Assembly: GCA_964441265.1 (NCBI GenBank)
Contig: CAYYKJ010000003.1
Span: forward strand, 100,447-164,446
Length of the DNA stretch: 64,000 nucleotides
Origin: JAFGDH01 sp964441265
Lineage (GTDB): Archaea > Aenigmatarchaeota > Aenigmatarchaeia > QMZP01 > QMZT01
Direction of reading: 5' to 3'
Shown piece after piece: positions 1 through 7,767 of the stretch. Every line of letters begins with the position of its first letter. Position 1 is the stretch's first letter. Below the pieces are notes generated by a model. That model did not search any database. It was given only the letters and a program-made list of their open reading frames with translations, and was not told the DNA's origin. The translations under genes were made by a program, and so were the position numbers.

Positions 1-891
1 CTCCGGAAAGGCGTATTCAAAAGGGGTGAAAGAGGGGAGATTTACGTGGATCTCAGTAAGCAGGGTCTCGACAGGAAGATACTCATAAGGTCCGACGGGA
101 CGAGCGTCTACATGACCCAGGACCTAGGAACCACCAGGATGAAGTATGACGATTACCATCCGGACAGGATGATATGGGTGGTGGCGAGCGAGCAGGATTA
201 TCATTTTGTCGTTCTCTTCAAGATACTGAAGATGCTGGGTTATGGATGGTCAAAGAGATGTTACCACATGAGTTATGGGATGGTTTACCTGCCGGAAGGC
301 AAGATGAAATCCAGGGAGGGCAAGGTGGTCGATGCCGACGAACTTCTGGAGAATCTCACAAAAGAGGCGGCCGGAGAGATAGAGAAGAGGGGAGTGGTTA
401 CCGGTGAAGAGGATAAAGAAAATACCGCCAGGACAATCTCCCTGGGGGCCATAAAATTCTACATACTCAAGACCAACCCGGTGAAGGATGTTTATTTCAA
501 CTCCAGCGAGTCCCTCTCCTTCGAGGGAGACACCGGTCCTTTCGTCCAGTACTCCCACGCCAGGATAAGCAGCATACTAAAGAAATATACGGGGAAAATC
601 AAAAATCCGGATTTCTCACTGCTTTCCTCCCCGGAAGAGAAGGAACTGATGGGAAAGGTCTCCTCATTTCCGGCTCTTGTCTCCCAGTCAGCGGAGAAAT
701 ACAACCCGTCCTTCATAGCCAATTACCTGCTAGAGCTTGCCAGATCGTTCAACCGGTTCTACGAGAAACACCCCGTCCTAAAGGCGGATCATGGAGTTAA
801 AGAGGCCAGACTGGCCCTCATAAAATCCGTCAGGACGGTGATCAGGAACGGCATGGGACTACTGGGAATAGAAGCGCCCGAAAGCATGTGA
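1..891 (+). CDS. argS: Arginyl-tRNA synthetase, 3' part
   Basis: The reading frame is open to the left edge, so the gene starts before the window; 296 C-terminal residues are present. This class I synthetase charges tRNA-Arg with arginine in the cytoplasm. The visible part includes the catalytic-domain segment SDGTSVYMTQDLG typical of ArgRS, a KMSKS-loop equivalent (KMKSREGKVV), and an all-helical DALR anticodon-binding domain over the last 130 or so residues, beginning near the FEGDTGPFVQYSHARI segment. An ATG-like start inside the window (a GTG at base 46) is not real, because conserved sequence continues upstream in frame. It ends 37 bases before the Memo-family gene on the same strand. 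The family call is secure; only the N-terminal HIGH region is unseen. Confidence 0.95.
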   Translation, partial: LRKGVFKRGERGEIYVDLSKQGLDRKILIRSDGTSVYMTQDLGTTRMKYDDYHPDRMIWVVASEQDYHFVVLFKILKMLGYGWSKRCYHMSYGMVYLPEGKMKSREGKVVDADELLENLTKEAAGEIEKRGVVTGEEDKENTARTISLGAIKFYILKTNPVKDVYFNSSESLSFEGDTGPFVQYSHARISSILKKYTGKIKNPDFSLLSSPEEKELMGKVSSFPALVSQSAEKYNPSFIANYLLELARSFNRFYEKHPVLKADHGVKEARLALIKSVRTVIRNGMGLLGIEAPESM

Positions 892-928
892 GGGATGGAT
901 TTTTTAACCAGAGATCAAATTTTATCAC

Positions 929-1738
929 ATGGAACCCAGAATACCGGTGGTTTCAGGGGTCTTCTACCAGTCAGACCCGGAAAACCTGAGGGAATCACTC
1001 AGATCAATGTTCATGGACACCAAGCCGCTAGGAAATCTCGGCGTGATATCCCCCCATGCAGGCTACCCGTATTCGGGGAGGACGTCCGCCTTCTCCATCG
1101 CCTCGCTGAAGCCATCCAAGAGGTTCATCATAATGGGCCCCAACCACAACCTTCTGGGGGAGGACATGGCAGTAATGTCATCAGGCAAATGGAGGACCCC
1201 GCTGGGAGAGGCGGTGGTAGATACCGGCATAGCGAAGGAGCTTCTGGAAAACGAGGTGGTGAAGGACGACCCTCTCGCTCACTCACGGGAACACTCAATC
1301 GAGGTCCAGCTCCCCTTCCTGCAGCAGAAATTCGGTAGTTTCAGTTTCGTTCCCCTGTCGATATCAGGGACGGACTATTCCGGGGATTTCCTTTCCAAAT
1401 GCATGTCGGTGGGAAAGACCCTGTCCTCCATCGCCAGGGAGCATGACGCGAGGATAATCGCCTCCTCTGACTTCTCCCATTACATATCCCAAGAAGAGGC
1501 CAACGAGAAGGACGGAAAGGCGGTGGAAATGATAAAGAAGCTCGATTTGAAGGGCCTCTTCAGAACCCTTGAATCGATAGATGCCTCGGTCTGCGGTTAC
1601 GGGCCGATAGCCATACTCATGGCCACGGCGAAGGAACTCGGATGGAAAAAGATCGATGTGATCAACCGCTCGTCATCGGGAGACGTTGTCGGTGACAGGA
1701 GTTCCGTGGTGACATATTACTCGATCGGATTCAGGTGA
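929..1738 (+). CDS. Memo-family protein (AmmeMemoRadiSam system protein B)
   Basis: A 269-residue protein, the usual length for the archaeal and bacterial Memo family, which is structurally related to class III extradiol dioxygenases. Visible family motifs are SPHAGYPYSG near residue 42, GPNHN near residue 71, HSIEVQLPFL near residue 122 and SSDFSHY near residue 180; the histidines in these are the expected metal-site residues. In many prokaryotes Memo is encoded with an AMMECR1 protein and a radical SAM enzyme; neither is adjacent here. A TTTTTAA element at about 901-907 lies 25 bases before the ATG, which suggests a leaderless transcript. The biochemical role in archaea is not settled. It converges on the mbh operon, with 71 bases between the two stop codons. 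Confidence 0.88.
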   Translation: MEPRIPVVSGVFYQSDPENLRESLRSMFMDTKPLGNLGVISPHAGYPYSGRTSAFSIASLKPSKRFIIMGPNHNLLGEDMAVMSSGKWRTPLGEAVVDTGIAKELLENEVVKDDPLAHSREHSIEVQLPFLQQKFGSFSFVPLSISGTDYSGDFLSKCMSVGKTLSSIAREHDARIIASSDFSHYISQEEANEKDGKAVEMIKKLDLKGLFRTLESIDASVCGYGPIAILMATAKELGWKKIDVINRSSSGDVVGDRSSVVTYYSIGFR

Positions 1739-1809
1739 TTATTCCATCTATCCGTCAGGAATTTGGTTTCCTTTGCTGTTTTCCTCACTATATCATTGTC
1801 TCCACAATC

Positions 1810-2205
1810 TCAATCCCTTCTCAGGGGGGTCTTCGGAGAATCCTTGGCCAGGAAGAGCCTCTTGGGGTTGGGATGGTTCCTCATATTGACCCCCAGCATC
1901 TCCATGACTTCCCTTTCGTACAGCTCCGCCCCCGGAAAGATTTTTGTGATGGTCTCTATCTCAGGGTTCCCCTTGGGAACTCGGGTTCTGAGATTTATCG
2001 CCTCGCCTTCCGATTCGGCATGGTATATGATCTCAATGTCTTCGCCCACATCCACTCCGCTTATGGTGATTATCCTGTAGACCCCTGAATCCCTGAGTGA
2101 CTCCATTAATTCATTTATGTCCCCGCTGCTGAAATCGGCCCAGTATCCGTCTTCCTTTTTCTCGACATTATCTACCAGGTTTTTTAGGACTTTTTCCGCT
2201 TCCAT
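1810..2205 (-). CDS. mbhK: Membrane-bound hydrogenase subunit K (NuoC-like)
   Basis: A 131-residue homologue of NuoC/30-kDa complex I subunits, which bridge the small and large subunits in the peripheral arm of Mbh-type complexes. The diagnostic C-terminal half is present: the FPGAELYEREVMEMLGV segment (NuoC signature W/Y-ERE-x-x-D/E-x-x-G) and the terminal PNPKRLFLAKDSPKTPLRRD, which resembles the P-LLLPEDW-PLRKD ending. A strong GGAGGGAGAGG ribosome site precedes the ATG, so I accept the 38-base overlap with mbhJ. It is the last gene of the operon here: the large catalytic subunit (L), the NuoH-like M and the ferredoxin-like N do not follow, as the next gene converges from the other strand. 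It could equally belong to an Mbs-type sulfane reductase. Confidence 0.8.
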   Translation of the reverse strand: MEAEKVLKNLVDNVEKKEDGYWADFSSGDINELMESLRDSGVYRIITISGVDVGEDIEIIYHAESEGEAINLRTRVPKGNPEIETITKIFPGAELYEREVMEMLGVNMRNHPNPKRLFLAKDSPKTPLRRD

Positions 2206-4276
2206 CCTCTCCCTCCATCTTCTTGAGTATCTTGGTGACCCCGGATATTATGGCCTCCGGCTTTGGCGGACAGCCGGGAACGTACACGTCAACCGGTATG
2301 ACCTTGTCAAGGGGTCCTGCAAAGTTGTAGGAATCATAGAACACCCCTCCGGATATGGCGCAGGCGCCCACCGCCATCACGTACTTTGGGTCGGGAATCT
2401 GGTGGTATATGGTCAGAAGCCTGTCCTTCATCTTCTTCGTGACTATCCCCTCCACGACCAGTATGTCCGCGTGCCGGGGGGATCCCTTGGAAAGGATTCC
2501 GAACCTTTCCAAATCATATTTGGGGGTCAGGCTCGCAAGGATTTCGATAGAGCAGCCGTTGCAGTTCTTTACAACAAACATTCCTCCGGGTATGTAGGAT
2601 TCGGTATCTTTAACGGAGATGTTATAAACAAGATGGCTTCTGGAATCTTTATAATTAATTTCAGAAATCCGGTCGAGATAGTAATCATCATTAAGAATGT
2701 TTTCTGCGGCTTCGAAAATATTCTTCTTGGGGGAAATATCTTTCAAGGAATCGAATATCCTTGAAGCCGTCAAATGTTTCAACCTCTTCCCATTCTCCAT
2801 GCCACTCATCACTGAGCCTTCATAAACTTCAGACTGGTTGACGTTTAAGCTCTTTCTGACGTTCATGAGTTCCGAATTGCAGGACAAAGAAGAATAAGAT
2901 AATGTCGACATATCGGCTATTTTTCTTTTGACCTTTTTAGGATGTTTCATGGGCACTTTTTTCAAAAATCTCTCCAAATCAATTCTGGATACTATGCCAA
3001 TTCTATACATGTTTTTTGTTCCGAAAGTGCTCTTGTTTCTAGATTTTATTATTTTTGTGGCTATTCCCAGTCTTTTGAAGAGGATGAATATCCTTTTCGC
3101 CGTTAGAAAATCAGAAGTTGTAATACCCACTTCATATCTGCCTCTTTTCAAAAAGGATATGTGACCGTCACCGTCAAAATAACCCGCCAAAAAACTTGAA
3201 ATGTAGTTCTCCGGGAGGCCGAATATTCTCTTGAAATCCCCTCCTCCGATTTTGCCTATTCCGAAATATTTTATGATAAAAGCGAAAATGTTGCTATAAA
3301 AATAACTGATAGGAATACCCGAATTGTTGGAAACACCATTGTTTATTTTTTTACCGGACAGGATTTTTTTTACCTTACTCGCGAAAGATTGCATAATTCT
3401 TTCTTCTTTGTTCGAGAAGACAATTTTATAGCTTCCCCTTCTTTTGGAATCACTTTTACACAAGGTCACGTGACCATCAGAAGCGATGAGACCCAAGACG
3501 TACATCAGATCCTCATTTATTTTGATGTCAGGAACAAACTCGAAACCTTTTGTCGTCAATTTTCTTATTTTGGTTTTCACCGAGTTCCAATCCTTCCCAG
3601 CATCTTCTGCGATAATCTTTAATTCCCCGAGATTAAACATCCTCTTCTTATGGGAAAACCTGACAACGGGAATGCCCAGATCAGAAGAAGCTTCTTTGTA
3701 TCCTCCGTGCTTTTCTATTATCCTGTTCTTAATCAAATTCAGAGTCTTCTCATCGATGTTGGCGACTAAATGATGCGGCAACATGTCCATCAAATCCGGA
3801 ATCTCCGATTTCACATTTATTTTCCGGGGACAAAAAAGAAAATCCGTTTTCTTGAGATTTTTGGCATTTATCCATTCTGGGCCTTCTGCTCTATCTACCA
3901 TAACCTTGTGATCGGGGGTTAAAGTTATTGGTATCCCTGTGCTCGTTTTTATCTCGATCAACTTCTCGGGGGATTTCAGCCTGTGTATGGCATATATTTT
4001 TTTTTCTTGCGGCATGAAATTCCCGAAAGAAACAGTCTCCCCTTCCACTACCATGGATTCGATATCGACTTCACTCTGTATCAGTGTTTCTTTCCCAAAA
4101 GAGTCTATGAATTCCCCGATATTCACGATATTGTTGCCCACAATGACCTCCTCTTCAGGAGGAAGACATCCACCTGCGCCTAGGTGGAGAATCCAGGGGG
4201 ATTTCCTCCTGCAGTAATTCGCAAGTCTCCTCAGAGGCGGTATTATCGGTCTCTGCTTTTGCGTCCCTACCATCAT
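2168..4276 (-). CDS. mbhJ: Membrane-bound hydrogenase small subunit J (NuoB-like) interrupted by an intein
   Basis: Once the intein is removed, a 167-residue NuoB/MbhJ-type small subunit remains; it would carry the proximal [4Fe-4S] cluster that passes electrons to the catalytic subunit. Cluster ligands are visible in the C-extein: CNGCSIEI at its first residues, VGACAISGG near extein position 68 and VPGCPPKPEAI near position 98. The N-extein is only 36 residues and ends LHLGAGG. An upstream ATG at 4324 is possible, but the ATG at 4276 overlaps the mbhI stop as ATGA, the usual coupling in this operon, and gives the normal N-terminal length. The host gene is therefore active only after protein splicing. 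The intein has its own entry. Mbh against Mbs cannot be decided from this subunit alone. Confidence 0.88.
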   Translation of the reverse strand: MMVGTQKQRPIIPPLRRLANYCRRKSPWILHLGAGGCLPPEEEVIVGNNIVNIGEFIDSFGKETLIQSEVDIESMVVEGETVSFGNFMPQEKKIYAIHRLKSPEKLIEIKTSTGIPITLTPDHKVMVDRAEGPEWINAKNLKKTDFLFCPRKINVKSEIPDLMDMLPHHLVANIDEKTLNLIKNRIIEKHGGYKEASSDLGIPVVRFSHKKRMFNLGELKIIAEDAGKDWNSVKTKIRKLTTKGFEFVPDIKINEDLMYVLGLIASDGHVTLCKSDSKRRGSYKIVFSNKEERIMQSFASKVKKILSGKKINNGVSNNSGIPISYFYSNIFAFIIKYFGIGKIGGGDFKRIFGLPENYISSFLAGYFDGDGHISFLKRGRYEVGITTSDFLTAKRIFILFKRLGIATKIIKSRNKSTFGTKNMYRIGIVSRIDLERFLKKVPMKHPKKVKRKIADMSTLSYSSLSCNSELMNVRKSLNVNQSEVYEGSVMSGMENGKRLKHLTASRIFDSLKDISPKKNIFEAAENILNDDYYLDRISEINYKDSRSHLVYNISVKDTESYIPGGMFVVKNCNGCSIEILASLTPKYDLERFGILSKGSPRHADILVVEGIVTKKMKDRLLTIYHQIPDPKYVMAVGACAISGGVFYDSYNFAGPLDKVIPVDVYVPGCPPKPEAIISGVTKILKKMEGEDGSGKSPKKPGR
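2564..4168 (-). mobile_element. Intein with LAGLIDADG homing endonuclease inside mbhJ
   Basis: An in-frame insert of 535 residues between GAGG and CNGCSIE of the small subunit. It begins with Cys (CLPPEEEV, block A), has a block B site TLTPDHKV with the TxxH pattern, and two LAGLIDADG motifs, VLGLIASDG near host residue 264 and FLAGYFDGDG near residue 366, so the homing endonuclease looks complete. It ends YIPGGMFVVKN followed by Cys as the +1 extein residue. The usual penultimate His is Lys here, a known but uncommon variant. The DNA is visibly richer in A+T than the flanking extein, consistent with acquisition from elsewhere. The boundaries are inferred from the motifs and from restoring the NuoB signature. 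Confidence 0.93.
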
Positions 4277-4569
4277 ATCACCAGTATCATGACCAAAATT
4301 ATGGCCATCCCCACCACCATCCACAGCAGATAATCGGAAACCCTTCCAGTATGGAATTCACGCAGTCTCCGGAGTCCGGTGTTTTCTATTATAGCCTGAT
4401 AAAAATTGTCGGACCTCACGCTTATCTTTTTGAACGGCTCACCGCAGGTATAAGTGTCTTCCTTCCCCTCCTCGGACCTGAAAGACCTGTTGCCAAAAAG
4501 GTATATTACCAGCCCCAGGAAAAGGAACACGAAGAAAAAACCAATGAAAAGAGACCATTCCTCGAACAT
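4273..4569 (-). CDS. mbhI: Membrane-bound hydrogenase subunit I
   Basis: A 98-residue protein with two membrane helices: residues 7-27 at the N-terminus, preceded by a short acidic segment, and residues 77-97 at the C-terminus. A polar middle segment runs between them (EDTYTCGEPFKKISVRSDNF, then a stretch around HTGRVSDYL). Position, size and two-helix layout match MbhI, which in the Pyrococcus complex links the Mrp-like antiporter module to the hydrogenase module. NuoA-like subunits have a similar position but three helices, so I prefer MbhI. It starts 5 bases after mbhH and its stop overlaps the mbhJ start (ATGA), so the genes are probably translationally coupled. Confidence 0.72.
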   Translation of the reverse strand: MFEEWSLFIGFFFVFLFLGLVIYLFGNRSFRSEEGKEDTYTCGEPFKKISVRSDNFYQAIIENTGLRRLREFHTGRVSDYLLWMVVGMAIILVMILVI

Positions 4570-4574
4570 TTAGA

Positions 4575-5990
4575 TCACCCGAACACGGCAATTATATATT
4601 GATTCTGGTTTAATAAAACGTTTGAAGCCGGTTCCACGAAGGCCATCGCTAGCTGGGGGAAGACCCCTATCACTATGCATAAAATCACGAGGATCAGCAG
4701 CGGTAAAACCATGAGCCAGGGGGTCTTTTTCTTTATCTCGACCTTCGGTGGTCCCAGGAATATGCAGGAGAACGCCTTCATGTAATAGGCGAGCGTGACA
4801 GCGGACACTATCACGGCCACTGCCGTGAGCGCGGGACTGACCCCCCAGGTGGACATGTATATCATCCACTTCGAGGCAAATCCGTTGAAGGGTGGCACTC
4901 CCGCGATGCTCAGCGCACCCACGCCGAAACAAAAGGCCACCAGAGGCAGCTTCTTCCCGAGTCCTCCGAGGCGGTTGAGATCCCTGATTCCGGTGTGATA
5001 AAGAACCACACCGAAGGAGAGGAAGAGCAGGCTTTTCAGGAGTATGTTGTTAACCAGATGGAAAATGCCCGCTGACACGCCCAGGGCACTGCCCATGCCC
5101 ATGGCAAGGAAGACGTATCCGGTCTGGCTGACAGTGGAGTAGGCGAGAAGCCTCTTGACGTCGCTCTGGATCACCGCCATCACGCCGCCAACCACCATGG
5201 TCACAAGGCCGAATATCACGAATATCCAGAATATGTCCATCACCCCGAACACGATGAAGGTGATCCTCATCATCATGTAGATTCCCGAACCGACTATGAC
5301 GCTCGAGAGCAGGGCGGAAACCGGGGTGGTGGCAGCCGGGTGAACATCGGGGAGCCAGAAATGGAAGGGGACGATGGCTGATTTCAGGGCAAGACCGCCG
5401 ATTATAAAGCCGAAAACCGCGAATGACAGGGGACCCGGCGCCAGCCGGACGGCTATGTCCGCCATGTTCAGCGTTCCGGTGAGGCCGTAGAGAAGTCCTA
5501 TACCCAGAAGGAAGAAGGAAGAGGAAAGCGAACCGACCAGCAGGTATTTGAAAGCTGCCTCCGTAGCCTCCCTGTTAAGAAGGAAGGAGACGAGCGCATA
5601 GGAAGATATGGACATCAGCTCAAAGAAAACGTAGAGGTTGAACACGTCCCCTGTGAGGGAAATCCCCACCAGCCCTATGGTCAGGAGGCATATCAGAGTG
5701 TAATATCTGTGTCTCCTTTCCTTGACGTACCTGACAGAAAATATCGCGGAAAGGGAAGCTATGCCGGTCACCAGCAGGGACATAAGAAGGCCGAAATCGT
5801 CCAGAACCCAGACTATCCCGAAGGGTGGTTCCCAGCCCGAGAACTGATGCACCATGGTCAGTGGGCTGAAATACATGAACAAAAGTAAGAAGAATGAAAA
5901 TACTATTGCAGATATGGCGATTATGTCCTTCTTGAGAACGAGGACTAAAAAAGCCGCCAGGAACAACACTCCTATCAGTATCGTGATCAT
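4575..5990 (-). CDS. mbhH: Mrp/MnhD-type ion-translocating subunit of the hydrogenase complex
   Basis: A 471-residue multi-helix protein (about 14 predicted membrane segments) of the proton-conducting antiporter family of NuoL/M/N, MrpD and MbhH. Recognisable family segments are FELMSISSYALVSF near residue 125, LKSAIVPFHFWLPDVHPAATTPVSALLSSVIV near residue 204 (conserved Lys and the LPDAH-type motif), KRLLAYSTVSQTGY near residue 280 and the LFLSFGV-VLYHTG segment near residue 325. Such subunits pump H+ or Na+ coupled to electron transfer. GAGGATAG precedes the ATG. It follows mbhG by one base and precedes mbhI by 5 bases. The family call is firm; assignment to an Mbh-type complex rests on the neighbours. 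Confidence 0.88.
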   Translation of the reverse strand: MITILIGVLFLAAFLVLVLKKDIIAISAIVFSFFLLLFMYFSPLTMVHQFSGWEPPFGIVWVLDDFGLLMSLLVTGIASLSAIFSVRYVKERRHRYYTLICLLTIGLVGISLTGDVFNLYVFFELMSISSYALVSFLLNREATEAAFKYLLVGSLSSSFFLLGIGLLYGLTGTLNMADIAVRLAPGPLSFAVFGFIIGGLALKSAIVPFHFWLPDVHPAATTPVSALLSSVIVGSGIYMMMRITFIVFGVMDIFWIFVIFGLVTMVVGGVMAVIQSDVKRLLAYSTVSQTGYVFLAMGMGSALGVSAGIFHLVNNILLKSLLFLSFGVVLYHTGIRDLNRLGGLGKKLPLVAFCFGVGALSIAGVPPFNGFASKWMIYMSTWGVSPALTAVAVIVSAVTLAYYMKAFSCIFLGPPKVEIKKKTPWLMVLPLLILVILCIVIGVFPQLAMAFVEPASNVLLNQNQYIIAVFG

Positions 5991-5991
5991 T

Positions 5992-6345
5992 CTATCCTCT
6001 CAACTTGTTCATCTTGTCCGTGTCGAGCGTCCCGAAATGCCTGTAGGCGATCACGGAAAGCCCAAGTGCGAAAGCGGTTATGCTGAAGTTTATCACTATT
6101 GAAGTGAGCACCATGGCCTGGGGAACCGGATCGACGGAAAGCATGGCGAACACACCGATGTTATCCGGACTTATTATGGGCGGTATTCCGTTTTCCCTGA
6201 ATCCCATGTTTATTATGAACAGGTGTATGGCGTCGGTGAATATCGCCAATCCCATTATCTTCTTTATCAGGTTAGGCCTGATTACCACGCAATATATGCC
6301 CAAAGCCATCATGAGGACGCATGTGAAATATATTTCCGCTATCAT
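5992..6345 (-). CDS. mbhG: MnhC/MrpC-like subunit
   Basis: A 117-residue protein with three membrane helices, the layout of NuoK/MrpC/MbhG. Typical features are the start YFTCVLMMALGIYCVVIRPNLIKKIMGLAIFTDAIHLFII and the central DPVPQAMVLTSIVINFSITAFALGL segment, close to the DPLPQALVLTAIVI motif of MrpC. It forms part of the membrane arm next to the MrpD-like subunit. It lies 3 bases downstream of mbhF and one base upstream of mbhH, in the same order (D-E-F-G-H) as in the Thermococcales mbh operon. Confidence 0.88.
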   Translation of the reverse strand: MIAEIYFTCVLMMALGIYCVVIRPNLIKKIMGLAIFTDAIHLFIINMGFRENGIPPIISPDNIGVFAMLSVDPVPQAMVLTSIVINFSITAFALGLSVIAYRHFGTLDTDKMNKLRG

Positions 6346-6348
6346 AAT

Positions 6349-6744
6349 TCACTCCTTCAACAACAGGAACACTACAATGCTTAGTGCCATCACTACCATT
6401 ATACCTCCGAACATATTCAGCAGGAGCACCTGTTGGGCGCTCCAGAGATGAAATAGGAAACCTGTGGGAGCGAGCAGATTCCTGACCAGTGTTTCCATGA
6501 GCACAAGGAACACCATGAAAAAGGCCATCACACCCTCCATTATGTGAGCCGTGTCTTCCTTTATCACCCTTTCCGCTTTCTTGAGCCCGAAAACAATTCC
6601 TATCAGCGCTAATCCGACCACCACCATTGCTCCCCCCGGGAAAGAGCCTCCCGGGGAAAGATGCCCATGGACTATTACGTAGACACCGAAGAGGAGTATG
6701 AAAGGAAAAAGACCCTTTGTTATCGTCTTAACTATTATGTCCAT
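6349..6744 (-). CDS. mbhF: MnhB/MrpB C-terminal domain subunit
   Basis: A 131-residue protein with four predicted membrane helices. The segment GHLSPGGSFPGGAMVV near residue 27 is the GH-L/D-PGGGFxGG signature of the MnhB family, and the length matches MbhF. Its start overlaps the end of mbhE by 17 bases, and a GGGGGGATAGC ribosome site sits just before the ATG. It is a subunit of the ion-translocating module; no catalytic residues are expected. Confidence 0.88.
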   Translation of the reverse strand: MDIIVKTITKGLFPFILLFGVYVIVHGHLSPGGSFPGGAMVVVGLALIGIVFGLKKAERVIKEDTAHIMEGVMAFFMVFLVLMETLVRNLLAPTGFLFHLWSAQQVLLLNMFGGIMVVMALSIVVFLLLKE

Positions 6745-7027
6745 TGCTATCCCCCCTTTCCTTTTTCAGGTTGAACATCATGAGACTGAACACCCCTATC
6801 GCGGCCGTGAAGAGGACTGTTTCCTCTCCCATGGTGTCAAAGCTCCTGAAATCCCACACTACCGAACCGACCACGTTGGGGGATTTGGTCTCCGCGAAAG
6901 ACTCCCGCAGATAATAGTCGGCAAGCGGCTTGGAATCCCAAGAAGCGAATCCCGGCAGGAATATCACCGAAAGCATCACTGAAAATATTATCACCAGCGA
7001 ACCGATTACCGTCAATCTCTTCAGCAT
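6728..7027 (-). CDS. mbhE: MbhE subunit (hydrogenase/MrpB N-terminal-like)
   Basis: A 99-residue protein with two membrane helices, residues 5-25 and about 75-88, flanking a conserved polar segment. The segment NVVGSVVWDFRSFDTMGEETVLFTAAIGV near residue 50 closely follows the NVV-VV-DYRGFDTLGEETVLFTA pattern of MrpA/MbhE. It overlaps mbhD by 7 bases and mbhF by 17, so it is part of the same tightly coupled operon. The C-terminal dozen residues are hydrophilic and may be an extension created by the overlap. Confidence 0.85.
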   Translation of the reverse strand: MLKRLTVIGSLVIIFSVMLSVIFLPGFASWDSKPLADYYLRESFAETKSPNVVGSVVWDFRSFDTMGEETVLFTAAIGVFSLMMFNLKKERGDSNGHNS

Positions 7028-7254
7028 TTTTCCACCCTGACAGTTTTTTGGATTGCCAGAACGAATATCAGCGTCATGAGACCCGCCTTGACCGCTGCCT
7101 CGGTTATGGCTATGTCAGGGGCCCCCAGGAACAGGAAGGCCAGAGACAGCACCAGAGAGGTCATGGCTAAAAATATGACAGAATAAAGTATGTCCTTTGT
7201 TACGACTGCGAACAGAGAGAAAGCCACCAGAGCCACGAGAAGCACTGCAATCAT
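7021..7254 (-). CDS. mbhD: MbhD subunit (DUF4040, MrpA C-terminal-like)
   Basis: A 77-residue, three-helix membrane protein matching the DUF4040/MbhD family. The segment LFLGAPDIAITEAAVKAGLMTLIFVLAI near residue 41 is the A-PDVA-TEAAVGAGL signature. It is the first gene of the mbh cluster here; mbhA-B-C, which come first in Thermococcales, are absent. It starts 32 bases after prefoldin alpha, and an A+T-rich TTTAT-type element at about 7278-7284 could give it its own leaderless promoter. It belongs to the ion-translocating arm. Confidence 0.85.
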   Translation of the reverse strand: MIAVLLVALVAFSLFAVVTKDILYSVIFLAMTSLVLSLAFLFLGAPDIAITEAAVKAGLMTLIFVLAIQKTVRVEKC

Positions 7255-7286
7255 ACAATAATATTATAAAAGCCCCGATAAATTGT

Positions 7287-7721
7287 TTAATCCTTGTTTT
7301 TCGGTATCATACTCTGTATTTCGGACGTTATCTTGTTCACTCTCTCCGCGATGGTCTCCATCTGAGTCTGGTTCTCGGCTATGGAATTTTCTATCTCCTT
7401 CAGCCTTTCGCCCAGAAGCTCATTAATTCCTTTCGTATCCTTGTCCAGCACTATACCGGCACCGACATCCGTAAGAAATTCCTTCCGATCGGTTATCTTG
7501 CCCCTGGCGAAGCACCCGCTACCCAAAGGTATGAGAACGTCGCTCCCTTTATCCATCTTCTTTATCTCTTCAAGCGAGTTGGTGGTGCTTTTGACTTCCA
7601 TGTACTGGTTCTCCAGAATCTGCTGCTGTTTGCGCATATTCTCCAGATTCTGCTGGAGTATCTGCATGAGAATGTACTTCTCAGTCATTTCCTTGTCGCC
7701 CGGTTTGGCGCCGTTGCTCAT
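7287..7721 (-). CDS. pfdA: Prefoldin subunit alpha
   Basis: A 144-residue chaperone subunit. Prefoldin alpha forms the core of a jellyfish-shaped hexamer with beta subunits that holds unfolded proteins for the thermosome. The layout is typical: an N-terminal helix (residues 12-50), a beta-hairpin region with DVLIPLGSGCFARGKI near residue 67 and FLTDVGAGIVLDK, then a C-terminal helix. The frame extends to a TTG at 7742, but the ATG at 7721 sits 25 bases below a clear TATA element at 7741-7750, so I take it as a leaderless start. It lies between pth2 and the mbh operon on the same strand. Confidence 0.92.
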   Translation of the reverse strand: MSNGAKPGDKEMTEKYILMQILQQNLENMRKQQQILENQYMEVKSTTNSLEEIKKMDKGSDVLIPLGSGCFARGKITDRKEFLTDVGAGIVLDKDTKGINELLGERLKEIENSIAENQTQMETIAERVNKITSEIQSMIPKNKD

Positions 7722-7740
7722 AAGCTGATTAATGTATCCC

Positions 7741-7750
7741 AAATATATAA
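7741..7750 (-). promoter_or_regulatory. TATA element for prefoldin alpha
   Basis: TTATATATTT on the minus strand, centred about 25 bases upstream of the ATG at 7721. This is the standard archaeal spacing for a leaderless transcript, and it decides the start codon over the upstream TTG. Confidence 0.65.
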
Positions 7751-7767
7751 GTTTGCCTTGGCGGGAG

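Noticed and set aside
3500..3800. A second gene inside the intein region on the plus strand
   Set aside because: The plus-strand frames there are short, have no ribosome site and run antisense to the endonuclease domain.
4273..4324. ATG at 4324 as the start of mbhJ
   Set aside because: It would overlap mbhI by 52 bases and add 16 Gly/His/Asp-rich residues unlike the family; the ATG at 4276 overlaps the mbhI stop as ATGA.
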